From positions 682,001 through 746,000 of the forward strand of contig NZ_JAHXBF010000001.1 of NCBI RefSeq assembly GCF_020103695.1: a stretch of 64,000 nt of DNA, given 5' to 3'. This document shows, one piece after another, positions 27,326 through 37,314 of this stretch. Below the pieces are notes generated by a model. The model had not been told where the DNA came from. It did not search any database and was given only the letters and a program-made list of their open reading frames with translations. Source of the DNA: Hyalangium versicolor (lineage in GTDB: Bacteria; Myxococcota; Myxococcia; Myxococcales; Myxococcaceae). The position numbers and the translations under genes are program-made. Within the stretch, counting starts at the first letter, position 1. Every line of letters begins with the position of its first letter.

Positions 27326-27946
27326 ATGATCAAGGTGTGTGCACTGGCTGTACTCGCAGCGATACTGCCTGGCTGTATCAGGCCCGCTGCCTCCTGGAAG
27401 GGAGAGGTGAAGTGGCCGGAGACCGCGCAAGACGAGCAATCGGTCAAGCTCATCGTCCCTGCCATCGAGGCGGAGGCCGCGATTGCCGCAGCGGCCGCCA
27501 TCCGTGAAATGGTGAGAACCAACACGGATCCAGGACTGTTCTGGGGATGCTCTACTCCCGCGCAGGGGATGGATGTCGCAGTCTCCACAGGCCCCACGCC
27601 GGGCCTGTATTACGTGGCGCTGGGCCAACACTTCAATCGGTGCGGTGGCCCGCGTGGGCGCGTGCTCGACTGGCACTATGTGTACGCAGTCACTCCCCAA
27701 GGCGAAGTGGTAGCCGAGGCCCCGCCACCCCGAGCAGAACCGCTTCCGGCCGAGCCCGAGCCCTATCGCCCAAGCCCTCCTTCGCCCGAGCCAACTCTCC
27801 CACCTGCCGTTCTCCCACCGGACACGGGCACCGGTACGCCCGCGTCGGCGCCACCATCGGCCTCTTCTTCTCCGCCCGCGCCAGCCCCTACGCCTGCGGC
27901 TGTTCCTTCTCCAGCGTCACCGCGACCTGGCGAGACGAAGTTCTAA
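27326..27946 (+). CDS. Pro-rich lipoprotein, module copy 2
   Basis: 206 residues, the same length as the copy at 13444-14064 and very similar through ~residue 135 (EAAIAAAAAIREMVRTNTDP; GLYYVALGQHFNRCGG). Lipobox LPGC, Cys17, SD GGAGGAAAGAG. The Pro-rich tail differs more (PPPRAEPLPAEPEPYRPSP). It is intact although its JAB-like partner gene is deleted, so either it works alone or it is a recent orphan. Function unknown. Confidence 0.6.
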   Translation: MIKVCALAVLAAILPGCIRPAASWKGEVKWPETAQDEQSVKLIVPAIEAEAAIAAAAAIREMVRTNTDPGLFWGCSTPAQGMDVAVSTGPTPGLYYVALGQHFNRCGGPRGRVLDWHYVYAVTPQGEVVAEAPPPRAEPLPAEPEPYRPSPPSPEPTLPPAVLPPDTGTGTPASAPPSASSSPPAPAPTPAAVPSPASPRPGETKF

Positions 27947-27987
27947 GGATTCATAAGCTGGGCCGAAGCCCTTGATGAATCATGAAT

Positions 27988-28923
27988 TCATGGGAGTGGA
28001 CGGCCAGCAGTTCCCAATGTCTGGAGAGCCCACTGCGTGGCCTCGTCCGACGCGGGGGCGGTGGCGCTGCGCCCGAACCTCCCGTTCTCCCGACGACAGG
28101 CTCGTAGGGCGGCGCGATGCCGCTCAATCGAAGGCTCATCGATCCTCCCGCGCAGCGCCTCCAGCGCCTGCACGGTGTACTGCACACGGGCCAGCCCGGA
28201 CGGATAGGTCGAGAACCCACCTTCTGGTTCGGCGCGAGTCAGAAGGTAGCTCAGGCAGCGAGCATGAAGCTCGGCGGCCCCTGGCAGGCCCCGCTCCGAG
28301 ACGAGCCGCAGGAGCGCCTCCGCGTCGAGGTGCTCGTGCAGCCCCACGGTTCGAGCACCGATGCCGCCCACATGCCCGAAGCCACCATCCGGACGGGCCA
28401 ACTCCGTCAGCCGCTTCATCACCCGAGCCAGCTCCTCCGGCCCCACCTGCGTGCCTTCCTTCTCCAGCCGGGACCGGAGCGAAGAGAGCGAAACCTCGGC
28501 GCGGTGGACCCCCATTCCGACAGCCACGAGCAGCACCACGGCTCCGAGCGTGAGGACCTCGTCCAGCCCGGTCCGGAAGGGCCCCACCCATCGAAGGAGC
28601 GCCCCCAGCAGTGGAGCCGCCACGAAGAAGCCTGCCAGGGTCAACCCGCTGAGCAGGAAGTATCCAGCCACCGCCTCGGACAGGCTCCGGTCGGCATCGA
28701 AGGTCCTCTCCCACCGCATCCAGCGGACCCTGACCACGCCCTGCATGACCATGCCCCCTGCCAGCGGCGAGGGAAGGTTGAGGATCGTCGAGACCGTGAC
28801 GGCCAGCATGGCCCGGACGACGCTCCCCGCCAGGGCCCAGGTGGCGAGCGAAGCGACGATGGGCACCATCAGCCCGGCCAGAGCGGCTCTGTTGCAGGCA
28901 GCCCGGTGCGGAGAGGAGTTCAT
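27988..28923 (-). CDS. Membrane protein with prenyltransferase/squalene-oxidase-like repeats
   Basis: 311 residues. N-terminal ~150 residues carry four hydrophobic segments (LMVPIVASLATWALAG; YFLLSGLTLAGFFVAAPLL; LTLGAVVLLVAVGMGV). The rest is soluble and has GGFGHVGGIGARTVGLHEHLDAE and EGGFSTYPSGLARVQYTVQALEAL, repeats of the alpha/alpha toroid found in terpene cyclases, prenyltransferases and the TED domain of alpha-2-macroglobulins. No catalytic DxDD is seen. It diverges from the adjacent alpha-2-macroglobulin gene; a related role is possible but unshown. Confidence 0.5.
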   Translation of the reverse strand: MNSSPHRAACNRAALAGLMVPIVASLATWALAGSVVRAMLAVTVSTILNLPSPLAGGMVMQGVVRVRWMRWERTFDADRSLSEAVAGYFLLSGLTLAGFFVAAPLLGALLRWVGPFRTGLDEVLTLGAVVLLVAVGMGVHRAEVSLSSLRSRLEKEGTQVGPEELARVMKRLTELARPDGGFGHVGGIGARTVGLHEHLDAEALLRLVSERGLPGAAELHARCLSYLLTRAEPEGGFSTYPSGLARVQYTVQALEALRGRIDEPSIERHRAALRACRRENGRFGRSATAPASDEATQWALQTLGTAGRPLP

Positions 28924-28994
28924 TCGTCCGATAGATTCTATTCAGGCTTGGTGCGTTGATGCTCCCACGCACGTTTCAAGCCCGGAGTCTCACC

Positions 28995-31900
28995 GTGTCC
29001 CACCCTGCTCGCCGCGCGGCCCTGCTCCTGTTGGCCACCGGCCTCGTGGCCTCTCACCTCGCACTTGCCGCCACAGCCGCCCCCACCCCGAGTGTCCCGG
29101 AGGCCGAGCAGTCCGAGTTCGACGGAGCCAACCGCTCCCTGGCCGAGCAGTCGATGTCCCGCGCCTGTGAGGCGTTCCGCACCTTCCTCCGCAAGCATCC
29201 GTCCTCCGCGCTCGCCTCCGAGGCGAAGGTGAAGGGAGACCGGGCCTGCCTGCTCTCGGGAAAGGACAGCTCCGGCGCGCTGCAGTCGCTCCGGGCGGCG
29301 GCGGGGGAGGGGCCGGCGGATCTGCCTCGGGCCCTGGCCCATCTCACCCTGGTCGAGCGCGGTGAGACCTGGATGAGTCGGGGCAACCGGGACCGCACGT
29401 CCGTCGCCCTCGAGCAGCTCGAGGCCGTGGCGCGCGGCTCCGGCGGCCGGTGGGCCCAGGAGGCGCGCGGGCTGTTCTTCCGCACGGCGCTCAACCAGAT
29501 GGAGCAGCAGACCTACAACACGAAGCTCGTGGAGGGACTCTGTGAGCGCATGCTGTCCCTGGAGCCCTCTGCTCGCGACCGCGCCCACGCCCTCCTCGTG
29601 AGAGCGCGCGCCTGGATGCAGACGGGACAGAAGGACCGCATCGCTCGCGCCGAGAAGGATCTGCTGGAGCTGGGCCGCGGCCAGACCGAATACGCCGACG
29701 ATGCTCTCTTCTGGCTGGGCCAGCATCAGGAGGGCACAAGCCAGTACCCGGCGGCGCTCTCGCTCTACGAGCAGATCGTCTCCCGCTTCAACGGCACCAC
29801 GAGCAACGTGTTCGATCAGGCGCGCTCGCGGATCGAGGAGATCAAGCGCCCTCGGCTCTCCGTCGGCACGCAGTACATCGAGCAGCCCGGCGTGAAGCCG
29901 ACGCTGAACATCTCCTTCCGCAACCTGACGGACGTCACCCTCACCCTGCGCCGCGTGGATCCGCTCCAGCAGAGCCCTGAGAAGGTCATGAGCTCCTCCC
30001 CGATGGGAGCTCCTGGCGAAGTGGTGAAGCGCTGGACTCGGAAGCTCACCGCGCCCTCTCCCTACGCCCCCAGCGCCGTGCAGGAGACGATCGAGGTGCC
30101 TGGCGCGGGCGCCTGGATCGTGGAAGCCTCCAGTAACAAGGAGAGCGCCTCCGACTGGCTGTTGATCACCACGCTGGCCATGGAGGTCAAGGTCTCGCCG
30201 AAGGAGGTCGCGGTGTTCGTGGCGAACGCGATCACCGGTGAGGCCGCCAGGAACGCGGACATCGTCGTCTACACCCGGAGCTACGACAACCAGGTGCGCG
30301 ACACTCGGCTCCAGGGCCGCACGGATGAGATGGGCCTTGTTCGGCTCCCACTGAACATCCCCGGTCGCCTCCAGAGTCTCACCGCCTGGGCGAGCGCCGG
30401 AGGCCAGCTCGCGTTCTCGAACGGCTGGGCCCATGGGTACGGCTCGGACGAGCAGCGCGAGTGGCTCGCGTACGTGCTGACGGACCGGCCGCTCTACAAG
30501 CCGGGCGAGACCGTGGGCGCGAAGCTGTTCCTCCGAGACCGGGCGAATGGCCCCTCGACTCCCGTCGCGGGGAAGACCGTGCGCGTGCGCGCCTATGACG
30601 CCCAGTCTCGCGAGGTCCTCTCGAAGGAGTTCACGACCAGCCCCTTCGGCACCGCGGCGTTCGAGATCCCGCTCGGCAAGGACGCGGCCCTGGGGCAGTG
30701 GCGCTTCGTGGTGGACGCCAGCTCGGGGAGCTACTCCTCCTTCCAGCAGGCCAACAACGTCTTCCGCGTGGAGGAGTTCAAGCCGCCGGAGTTCCTCGTG
30801 TCCGTGGAGCCCGTGGGCAGCCCGTCGCCGGGTCAGGCCGTCAAGGTGCGCATCTCCGCCTCGCGCTACTCCGGCGGCCCCGTGGCCAACGCGAACGGCC
30901 GGGCCATCGTGACGGAGCAGGGCTACGTGCACCGGTGGAGTCGCTGGGAGGATGACATCGATGTGGGCTGGGTCGACTACTCCGGCTACGGCGGCTACTC
31001 AGAGGAAGAGCGCTATTACGGCAGAGGCTGGCAACCCACCTACCGGCAGACGACGCTGACCTTCAAGACCGGCCCGGATGGCACCACCGAGCTGGAGTTG
31101 CCCAAGCCCGCGGACGCCGGGGATCGCAGCTACCAGGTCCAGGTCTTCGTCACGGATGCCAGCCGCCGCGAGGTCACCGGCAGCGGTGGCATCAACGTGT
31201 CCTCGACTCCCGTGTTCGTGGACGTGCGCAGCAACCGCTACCTCTACAAGCCCGGCGAGCCCATCCAGATCAAGCTGCGCGCCGAGGATGCAAACGGCCG
31301 CGGCCAGTCTCCCGCGGTGGAGCTGCGGCTCGTGCGACTCGAGAAGGATGGGCGCCAGAGCGTCATCCTGAAGCGCTCCGCGCAGCTGACGAACGGCCGG
31401 GGAGAGGCGGTGCTGGATGGCGACGCGGTGGGCCCTACCCGCATCGAGGTCCGCCGTCCCGGCGCTCCGGACACCGAGTCCCCCTACGCCGTCACCGACG
31501 TGTGGCTCACGAATGACGCGAAGCCGTTCGTTCCGCCAAACATGGGCTTCGCGCTCCTCACGGATCGTGCGCCGCTCGCCGTGGGTGGAACAGTCCGGGC
31601 GCTCGTGATCACTCCCACCGGCGGGGGGCATGTGCTCTTCACCATCGAGGGCCAGGAGCTGCACTCCGCCAAGGTGTTCCCGCTGAGTGGGCGCGCGCGC
31701 TTCGTGGAGTTGCCGCTCACCGCCGCCATGACGCCCAACGCCTGGCTCCATGTGGGTCGCTTCGAGCAGGGCACCTTCCTCCAGACGCAGGCCGTGGTGA
31801 AGGTGTCCGGCACGGACAACGCGCTCCAGGTGAACGTCTCGCACGGCTCGGAGCAGGTGGAGCCCGGCGCACCGCAGAAGGCCCGCATCGAGGTGAAGGG

Positions 31901-34415
31901 CGCGCAGGGCGAGGTGGAGCTCATGGTGTCCTCCGTGGACGAGGCGATCTTTGCCATCGCGTCCGATCGGACCGACGTGCTGTCCTTCTTCGGTCGCCGT
32001 CCGCAGCAACTCTGGGTGACCACCACATTCATGCAGAACCAGCGTTCGTTCCGGCCGATCCCTCGCAAGGACGAGGAGCTACTGCCGGTGGCCCAGGCCC
32101 CAGCGGACAGCCCCGCCAAGACGCCCGCGCCCGCCACCGCCGGGTCGACACGTGATGCCGACAAGGACGACGACGGGGCCGGAATGGATTTCGCCAGGGA
32201 GAAGAAAGCCAGCAATGCGGCGCCCGCGGAGGAGGAGGCCTCGAAGGCTGAGGCTCCGGCGCCCAGCCGAATGGCGGCCGCGAAACCGGGCGGTGGTGGC
32301 CCCACAGAGCCCCCCGTGAAGGTCCGCTCCAACTTCAGCTCGTCGGCGGGCTGGTTTCCCCAGGAGCGCACGAACCGGATCAAGGAGCTGGCGCTGACGG
32401 TGCCCGACTCTCTCACCCGCTTCCGCACTCTCGCGGTGGCCATGACGCAGGGTGAGCAGATGGGCCTGGGCAAGGCCACCTTCCGCACCGAGAAGCCTCT
32501 CATGGTCCGACTCCAGTCTCCTCGTTTCTTCACCGAGCGCGACGAGGTGACGCTCTCCGGCCTCGTGTCCAACCGGCTCGGCCGCCCGGCCTCGGTGCAA
32601 GTGTCGTTCAGCGCTCCCGGCTTCGAGCCTCTCGATGCCACCCAGCGCACCGTGGAGGTGCCCGCTGGCGGGGACACGCGCGTGGACGCGCGCTTCCGCG
32701 TCGTGAAGCCCGGGGACGTGACGGTCCAGGTCGTCGCCCGAGGCGGTGGAGCCCAGGACGCCATGGAGCTCACGCTGCCCGTGGTGATCCACGGCTCGGC
32801 GCAGCGAGCCGCGTTCGCCGGGCGGCTCTCGGACTCCGTGGAGCTCAAGGTGAAGCTCCCCGAGCAGCGCAACGCCAGCGCCACGCGCTTCGAGCTGACC
32901 GTCTCACCCACGCTCGTCTCGGTGATGATGGACGCGCTGCCCTACCTGGCGCAGTACCCGTACGGCTGCGTGGAGCAGACGCTCTCGCGCTTCGTGCCCG
33001 CGACGATCGCCGCCAAGACGGCACGGGATCTCGGTCTGCCGAAGTCCCGCGTGCCGGCGAACCTGGACGACATGGTCGACGCGGGCCTCAAGCGCCTCTA
33101 CGGCTTCCAGCACGGGGACGGTGGCTGGGGCTGGTGGCAGACCGATTCGACGAACCGGTGGATGACCGCCTACGTCGTCTATGGCCTGGCGCTTGGCCGC
33201 TCCGCGGGCCTGAATGTGGATCCCGGCGTGCTGGAGCGGGGCCGCTCGTACCTCACCAGCCACCTTGGCGCGGCGCTCGGCAACCCCGAGGAGCACACCT
33301 GGATGCTCTACGCGCTCGCGTCCACGGGCAGCGTTCCCAAGGCCGGGCTCGACAAGGCCTTCGAGCGCCGGAGCAAGCTCTCGAACCGGGGCCGTGCGCT
33401 CCTCGCGCTGGCGCTGATCGCCGCGAAGGATCCGCGCGCGCGCATCGCCGTGGAGAACCTCGATGACATCCTCAAGGCCGCCCAGGAGCGCCAGGACGTC
33501 TCGGCCGGAGACGCCAACGACATCTGGCAGACCTCCGAGGCCATCGAGGCCACGGCGTACACGCTCATGGCCGTCTACCGATACGATCCCAACAGTCCCT
33601 GGGTGAAGCCGCTGACCGACTTCCTGGTGCTGCGCCGCAACGGCGGCAAGTGGCGCACCACTCGGGACACGGCCTTCTCGCTCTACGCCCTGTCGGAGCT
33701 CGCGGCGCGCGAGAAGGCGGCGGCGCGCTCCGGCTCCTTCATCGTCCAGGTGAACGGACGCGAGGCGGGGCGCGTGCGCTTCAGCTCCGGCGGCATGGAT
33801 CTGACCGCTCCGGTGGTGCTCACGGACGCGGCGTTCCGGCCCGGCGAGAACACCGTGGTGCTCCAGCGCGACGGAGCCCCCGTCACCGGCTACTACGCCG
33901 CGACCTTCGACGTGTACAACCGCGATGAGAACGTGAAGGGCGTTGGCGGAGACGTGAAGGTGGTGCGCAAGTACACGCTCCTCGGCAAGCCCTCGGCCGC
34001 CTCCGAGCGCATGAGCGCCAGCGCCGAGTACGGCATGCCCGTGGAGTCCGGCATCCGCGTCCGCGTGGACCTGGAGGTGAAGGCCAACAAGGCCGTCGAG
34101 TTCCTCATGGTCGAGGATCTCAAGCCCGCGGGCTTGGAGGCCGTGGCGCTGCGGAGCGGCCCGGAGATCTGCAACTACCAGTGCGCCCACGTGGAGCTGC
34201 GCAATGACCGCGTGGCCTTCTTCCTGTCGCAGATCCCCGTGGGCGTGACGAAGCTCTCCTACGAGCTGCGCGCCGAGGCTCCGGGCCGTTTCCACGCCCT
34301 GCCAGCCCGGCTCGAGGCCATGTACGCTCCCGAGCTCCGGGCCACCTCCGACGAGATGCGGATGGAGGTCCGGGACGCTCCTGACCCCGGACAACAGGGC
34401 GTGGCCAAGGATTAG
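28995..34415 (+). CDS. Bacterial alpha-2-macroglobulin with thioester
   Basis: 1806 residues from GTG 28995, which has CGGAG 8-12 nt upstream and gives a clean signal peptide (ARRAALLLLATGLVASHLALA); ATG 28959 is possible. N-terminal ~60-290 is TPR/helical. MG-type beta domains follow (YVLTDRPLYKPGETVGAKLFLRD around 505). Around 1040-1110 lies a low-complexity Asp/Ala/Lys linker, a candidate bait-like segment. The thioester motif YGCVEQ (Cys1325) and toroid repeats (GGWGWWQTDSTNRWMTAYV) form the TED. Such proteins trap attacking proteases in the periplasm. There is no lipobox, and no penicillin-binding partner (PbpC) is adjacent. Confidence 0.88.
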   Translation: MSHPARRAALLLLATGLVASHLALAATAAPTPSVPEAEQSEFDGANRSLAEQSMSRACEAFRTFLRKHPSSALASEAKVKGDRACLLSGKDSSGALQSLRAAAGEGPADLPRALAHLTLVERGETWMSRGNRDRTSVALEQLEAVARGSGGRWAQEARGLFFRTALNQMEQQTYNTKLVEGLCERMLSLEPSARDRAHALLVRARAWMQTGQKDRIARAEKDLLELGRGQTEYADDALFWLGQHQEGTSQYPAALSLYEQIVSRFNGTTSNVFDQARSRIEEIKRPRLSVGTQYIEQPGVKPTLNISFRNLTDVTLTLRRVDPLQQSPEKVMSSSPMGAPGEVVKRWTRKLTAPSPYAPSAVQETIEVPGAGAWIVEASSNKESASDWLLITTLAMEVKVSPKEVAVFVANAITGEAARNADIVVYTRSYDNQVRDTRLQGRTDEMGLVRLPLNIPGRLQSLTAWASAGGQLAFSNGWAHGYGSDEQREWLAYVLTDRPLYKPGETVGAKLFLRDRANGPSTPVAGKTVRVRAYDAQSREVLSKEFTTSPFGTAAFEIPLGKDAALGQWRFVVDASSGSYSSFQQANNVFRVEEFKPPEFLVSVEPVGSPSPGQAVKVRISASRYSGGPVANANGRAIVTEQGYVHRWSRWEDDIDVGWVDYSGYGGYSEEERYYGRGWQPTYRQTTLTFKTGPDGTTELELPKPADAGDRSYQVQVFVTDASRREVTGSGGINVSSTPVFVDVRSNRYLYKPGEPIQIKLRAEDANGRGQSPAVELRLVRLEKDGRQSVILKRSAQLTNGRGEAVLDGDAVGPTRIEVRRPGAPDTESPYAVTDVWLTNDAKPFVPPNMGFALLTDRAPLAVGGTVRALVITPTGGGHVLFTIEGQELHSAKVFPLSGRARFVELPLTAAMTPNAWLHVGRFEQGTFLQTQAVVKVSGTDNALQVNVSHGSEQVEPGAPQKARIEVKGAQGEVELMVSSVDEAIFAIASDRTDVLSFFGRRPQQLWVTTTFMQNQRSFRPIPRKDEELLPVAQAPADSPAKTPAPATAGSTRDADKDDDGAGMDFAREKKASNAAPAEEEASKAEAPAPSRMAAAKPGGGGPTEPPVKVRSNFSSSAGWFPQERTNRIKELALTVPDSLTRFRTLAVAMTQGEQMGLGKATFRTEKPLMVRLQSPRFFTERDEVTLSGLVSNRLGRPASVQVSFSAPGFEPLDATQRTVEVPAGGDTRVDARFRVVKPGDVTVQVVARGGGAQDAMELTLPVVIHGSAQRAAFAGRLSDSVELKVKLPEQRNASATRFELTVSPTLVSVMMDALPYLAQYPYGCVEQTLSRFVPATIAAKTARDLGLPKSRVPANLDDMVDAGLKRLYGFQHGDGGWGWWQTDSTNRWMTAYVVYGLALGRSAGLNVDPGVLERGRSYLTSHLGAALGNPEEHTWMLYALASTGSVPKAGLDKAFERRSKLSNRGRALLALALIAAKDPRARIAVENLDDILKAAQERQDVSAGDANDIWQTSEAIEATAYTLMAVYRYDPNSPWVKPLTDFLVLRRNGGKWRTTRDTAFSLYALSELAAREKAAARSGSFIVQVNGREAGRVRFSSGGMDLTAPVVLTDAAFRPGENTVVLQRDGAPVTGYYAATFDVYNRDENVKGVGGDVKVVRKYTLLGKPSAASERMSASAEYGMPVESGIRVRVDLEVKANKAVEFLMVEDLKPAGLEAVALRSGPEICNYQCAHVELRNDRVAFFLSQIPVGVTKLSYELRAEAPGRFHALPARLEAMYAPELRATSDEMRMEVRDAPDPGQQGVAKD

Positions 34416-34426
34416 TGCTGCGCTAC

Positions 34427-37156
34427 CTACTGCGCGCAGTAGAAGACAGTCATGGCCATATGGTCCACGGAGGGCCAGTCATTCCCGGAGAAGCTGTCGT
34501 AGCGCACGGAGAGCGCGGCTCCAAACCCGGCCCCATTCACCTCGGCGGGCGTCCACGTGTGCCCCCAATCGTCGGACTGTCCGCCGTGCGCCACCGTCTG
34601 CATACTGTTGTTCCACCGCTCCGCCAGACCGCGGTCCTCGTCGGCCAGCTGCCCCCCGACCAGCAGCCGCACCCGTCCGTCCACCAGGCCCACGTTCGAG
34701 AGCGAGCGCCGCTTGACGTCGAGCTGGATACCCGTGATTCGCGCACTCGCGGGGATCGAGAAGCCGTAGCTCGAGGTCCGCAAGTCATCCGATACCTCGT
34801 GGTTGATCATGGCCGAGATCATGGCGCTCGAATTGTCGTTCGCGAGCACGCGATCCACATTGCTCCAGGGACGGGAGCCCGACGTGCTCGTGGCCTGAGC
34901 TGGGAAGGCAGTCACCTCCCGTTCCACGGGATCGTACAGCACCGACAGGCGGAGGTGGTCCACCCGCGCCTCGTTGGCCGTGACGTAGCCGTCGTACAGG
35001 ATGCTCAAGGCCGCGCCGAAGCCCGGGTCCGCGATGTCCGCCGCGGTGAGCGTCACCCCCATGTCTGCGCGAGGGAGGTGCCCCACATACGCGGGCTGGG
35101 TGCTCCACGCCGGCCCGAACTCGAGCAGTGAGTCGTCGATGGCTCCGCTCTTCACCAACGACACCCAGGCGTCCAGGAAGCCTGTCACCGAGCCCGAGCG
35201 TTCGATCTCGACGTACACTCCAGAGGGGCTCTTCCCAGCGGGCATCGCGAGGCCGAAGCCTGTCGCCTTGAGATAGTGGGAGAGCTGGCCGTGAGAGAAG
35301 TTCGAGGCCGTCGCCGAGGAGCCGTCGTGCGAGGCGGCCGCCTGAGGGTTGCTCCAGGCCACCTCCCCCGTGGAGGCGTCGTCCACCACCAGCGTCGGGC
35401 TGGCGGGGCCTACCACTGAGAAGTCCGTGTAGAAGACAGTCACTCGCACTGAGTCCACCCGCGCCTCGGCGGTACCGTGAGCCCGGGAGTGGTGTGCGCC
35501 CAGGACGATCCCGAAGCTCGGGTCGTTGAGCGCCGCCGGAGCCAAGAGGCTCGTGTTCCACAGGTCCTCGGGGCCGCCGTATGTGGCGACCGTGGGAGAG
35601 GTCTCCCACGCCTGGGTGCGGGCCTTGTTGGAGTACTCAGCGCCGGGGGCCTTGAGCTTCACCGTGGTGTCCAGGATGGCACCCGCCACCGAGGCCGAGC
35701 GCCGCACCTCGACGCGGATGCCGCGGAGTGTGGCGTGCTGGGGGAGGTTGAAGCCCCACCCGGTGAGGACCAGCGTGTTCGTCTCATCTCCGCGCCCCAG
35801 TGTCGCCGTCGCGGACGCACCGTCATCCAGACGGGCCTCGGAGGGCTGATTCCAGATGATGAGACTCGAGACGCCGGTGGCCACGGTGGGCGAAAGGGGG
35901 CCCTGCGAGCGCAAGTCGGCGCAGGGCGAGCCGATCAGGGTGGAGGGCGCCGAGGCGACGGAGGCAGAGCGTTCGGTGTTGGTGGCGGTGACGCTCAGCC
36001 GGATCGTCCGGCGGAGGTCCTCCGTGGCCAGGAGGTAGGAGTCGGCGGTGGCGCCAGGGATGTTCTTGCAGTCCTCCGCGGTGGCGTCGCACCGCTGCCA
36101 TTGGTAGGCGTACGTCGCCTCGGGCAGCGCCACCCAGGTGCCCTGCGTGCCCGTCAGCGTCTGTCCCACGAACGCGTTGCCCGAGAGCACGGGGCGCGCG
36201 GTGTTGTACAGCACCCCGCTCACCAGCGCCGTGGCGTCGGAGCGCGCTGTCGCCGAGCCGCCCGCATTCGTGGCGGTGACCGCCAGCCGGATCGTCCGCT
36301 GGAGGTCCTCCGCGACCAGGAGATAGGAGTCGGTCGTGGCGCCAGGGATGTTCGTGCAGGTCTCTCCGGTGGCGTCGCACCGCTGCCATTGGTAGGCATA
36401 CGTCGTCTCGGGCGAGGCCACCCAGGTGCCCTGCGTGCCCGTCAGCGTCCCTCCCACGGTCGTATCCCCGGAGAGCAGCGGGGGCTCGGTATTGAGCAAC
36501 GGTGCTTGGACCCGAGCGGTGGCGTCGGAGCGGGCTGTCGCCGAGCCGCCCGCGTTCGTGGCGGTGAGCTCTAGCCGGAGGGTGGCGTCGACGTCGGCCG
36601 CGGAGAGGACGTAGGAGCTGGCCGTGGCGCCGCCCACGGGGGTGCAGCCTTCACCCGAGGGGTCGCAGCGCAGCCACTGGTACCCATAGGTGAGCGAGCT
36701 CGAGCTTGCCCAACTGCCCGAGTTGCCAGTCAAGGTACTCCCCACCCGGGCCTCGCCGGAGAGGGTAGGGGGAGAGCGGAGGGTCGGCGCCAGCGGGAGG
36801 ATGACGCCCGTGCGAGGCGCACGAGACTCCGAAGTGCGATCCGCGTCCGTGGCGGACACGAGCACCTGGAGCGTCGAGCCGACATCCGCGGCGGCGAGGA
36901 GGAACTGCATGCCGTTCGCGCTGGGGACCGCGGCACATTCTTGCCCCTCGGCGGTGCAGCGCTCCCACTGATACGTCACGGTGACGCCCTGCGGCTGTGA
37001 CCAGTCCCCGAGGGTTACCGTGAGCGTCTGCCCCTCGCGCGCGGTGCCCTGGATCGACGGCTGGAATTCGAGCGAGGGCTCTTCCGGGCAAGCGGTGAGG
37101 ACGGCCAGGGACAACAGCGCGGCGAAGCGACGCAGCAAGCAGGATGGTCGACGCAT
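34427..37156 (-). CDS. Lipoprotein with repeated Ig-like domains
   Basis: 909 residues, ATG 37156 (AGAGGAG upstream); earlier in-frame TTG at 37183 is unlikely. Lipobox LTAC (Cys23). Five repeats of ~90 residues fill 40-460, each with GxTLTGTQGTWV, YAYQWQRCDATGE and a paired Cys (CT/CK), typical of Ig-like repeats in surface adhesins. Residues 470-909 carry three copies of a different beta module (ASATATLGRGDETN; ITGIQLDVKRRS; VRVTVFYTD). Adhesion or surface display is inferred. Convergent with the alpha-2-macroglobulin gene, 11 nt apart. Confidence 0.7.
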   Translation of the reverse strand: MRRPSCLLRRFAALLSLAVLTACPEEPSLEFQPSIQGTAREGQTLTVTLGDWSQPQGVTVTYQWERCTAEGQECAAVPSANGMQFLLAAADVGSTLQVLVSATDADRTSESRAPRTGVILPLAPTLRSPPTLSGEARVGSTLTGNSGSWASSSSLTYGYQWLRCDPSGEGCTPVGGATASSYVLSAADVDATLRLELTATNAGGSATARSDATARVQAPLLNTEPPLLSGDTTVGGTLTGTQGTWVASPETTYAYQWQRCDATGETCTNIPGATTDSYLLVAEDLQRTIRLAVTATNAGGSATARSDATALVSGVLYNTARPVLSGNAFVGQTLTGTQGTWVALPEATYAYQWQRCDATAEDCKNIPGATADSYLLATEDLRRTIRLSVTATNTERSASVASAPSTLIGSPCADLRSQGPLSPTVATGVSSLIIWNQPSEARLDDGASATATLGRGDETNTLVLTGWGFNLPQHATLRGIRVEVRRSASVAGAILDTTVKLKAPGAEYSNKARTQAWETSPTVATYGGPEDLWNTSLLAPAALNDPSFGIVLGAHHSRAHGTAEARVDSVRVTVFYTDFSVVGPASPTLVVDDASTGEVAWSNPQAAASHDGSSATASNFSHGQLSHYLKATGFGLAMPAGKSPSGVYVEIERSGSVTGFLDAWVSLVKSGAIDDSLLEFGPAWSTQPAYVGHLPRADMGVTLTAADIADPGFGAALSILYDGYVTANEARVDHLRLSVLYDPVEREVTAFPAQATSTSGSRPWSNVDRVLANDNSSAMISAMINHEVSDDLRTSSYGFSIPASARITGIQLDVKRRSLSNVGLVDGRVRLLVGGQLADEDRGLAERWNNSMQTVAHGGQSDDWGHTWTPAEVNGAGFGAALSVRYDSFSGNDWPSVDHMAMTVFYCAQ

Positions 37157-37314
37157 CAGGTGGCAATCTCCTCTGGGCAGCAAGAGGCAGTGCTTTGGAG
37201 CCTCGCGGGAGTGACAGTCCTCGCCGCTGGCTGGCGCAAAAAAGTTTCAGCGCCCCTCGCGCCCCGTCCTGACGGGTTCTCCTATCGGCCACCTTCGAGG
37301 CGGATCACCTCCAG

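Noticed and set aside
28938..30932. Long minus-strand frame (664 codons)
   Set aside because: Antisense to the alpha-2-macroglobulin gene, low-complexity composition, no SD or motif.
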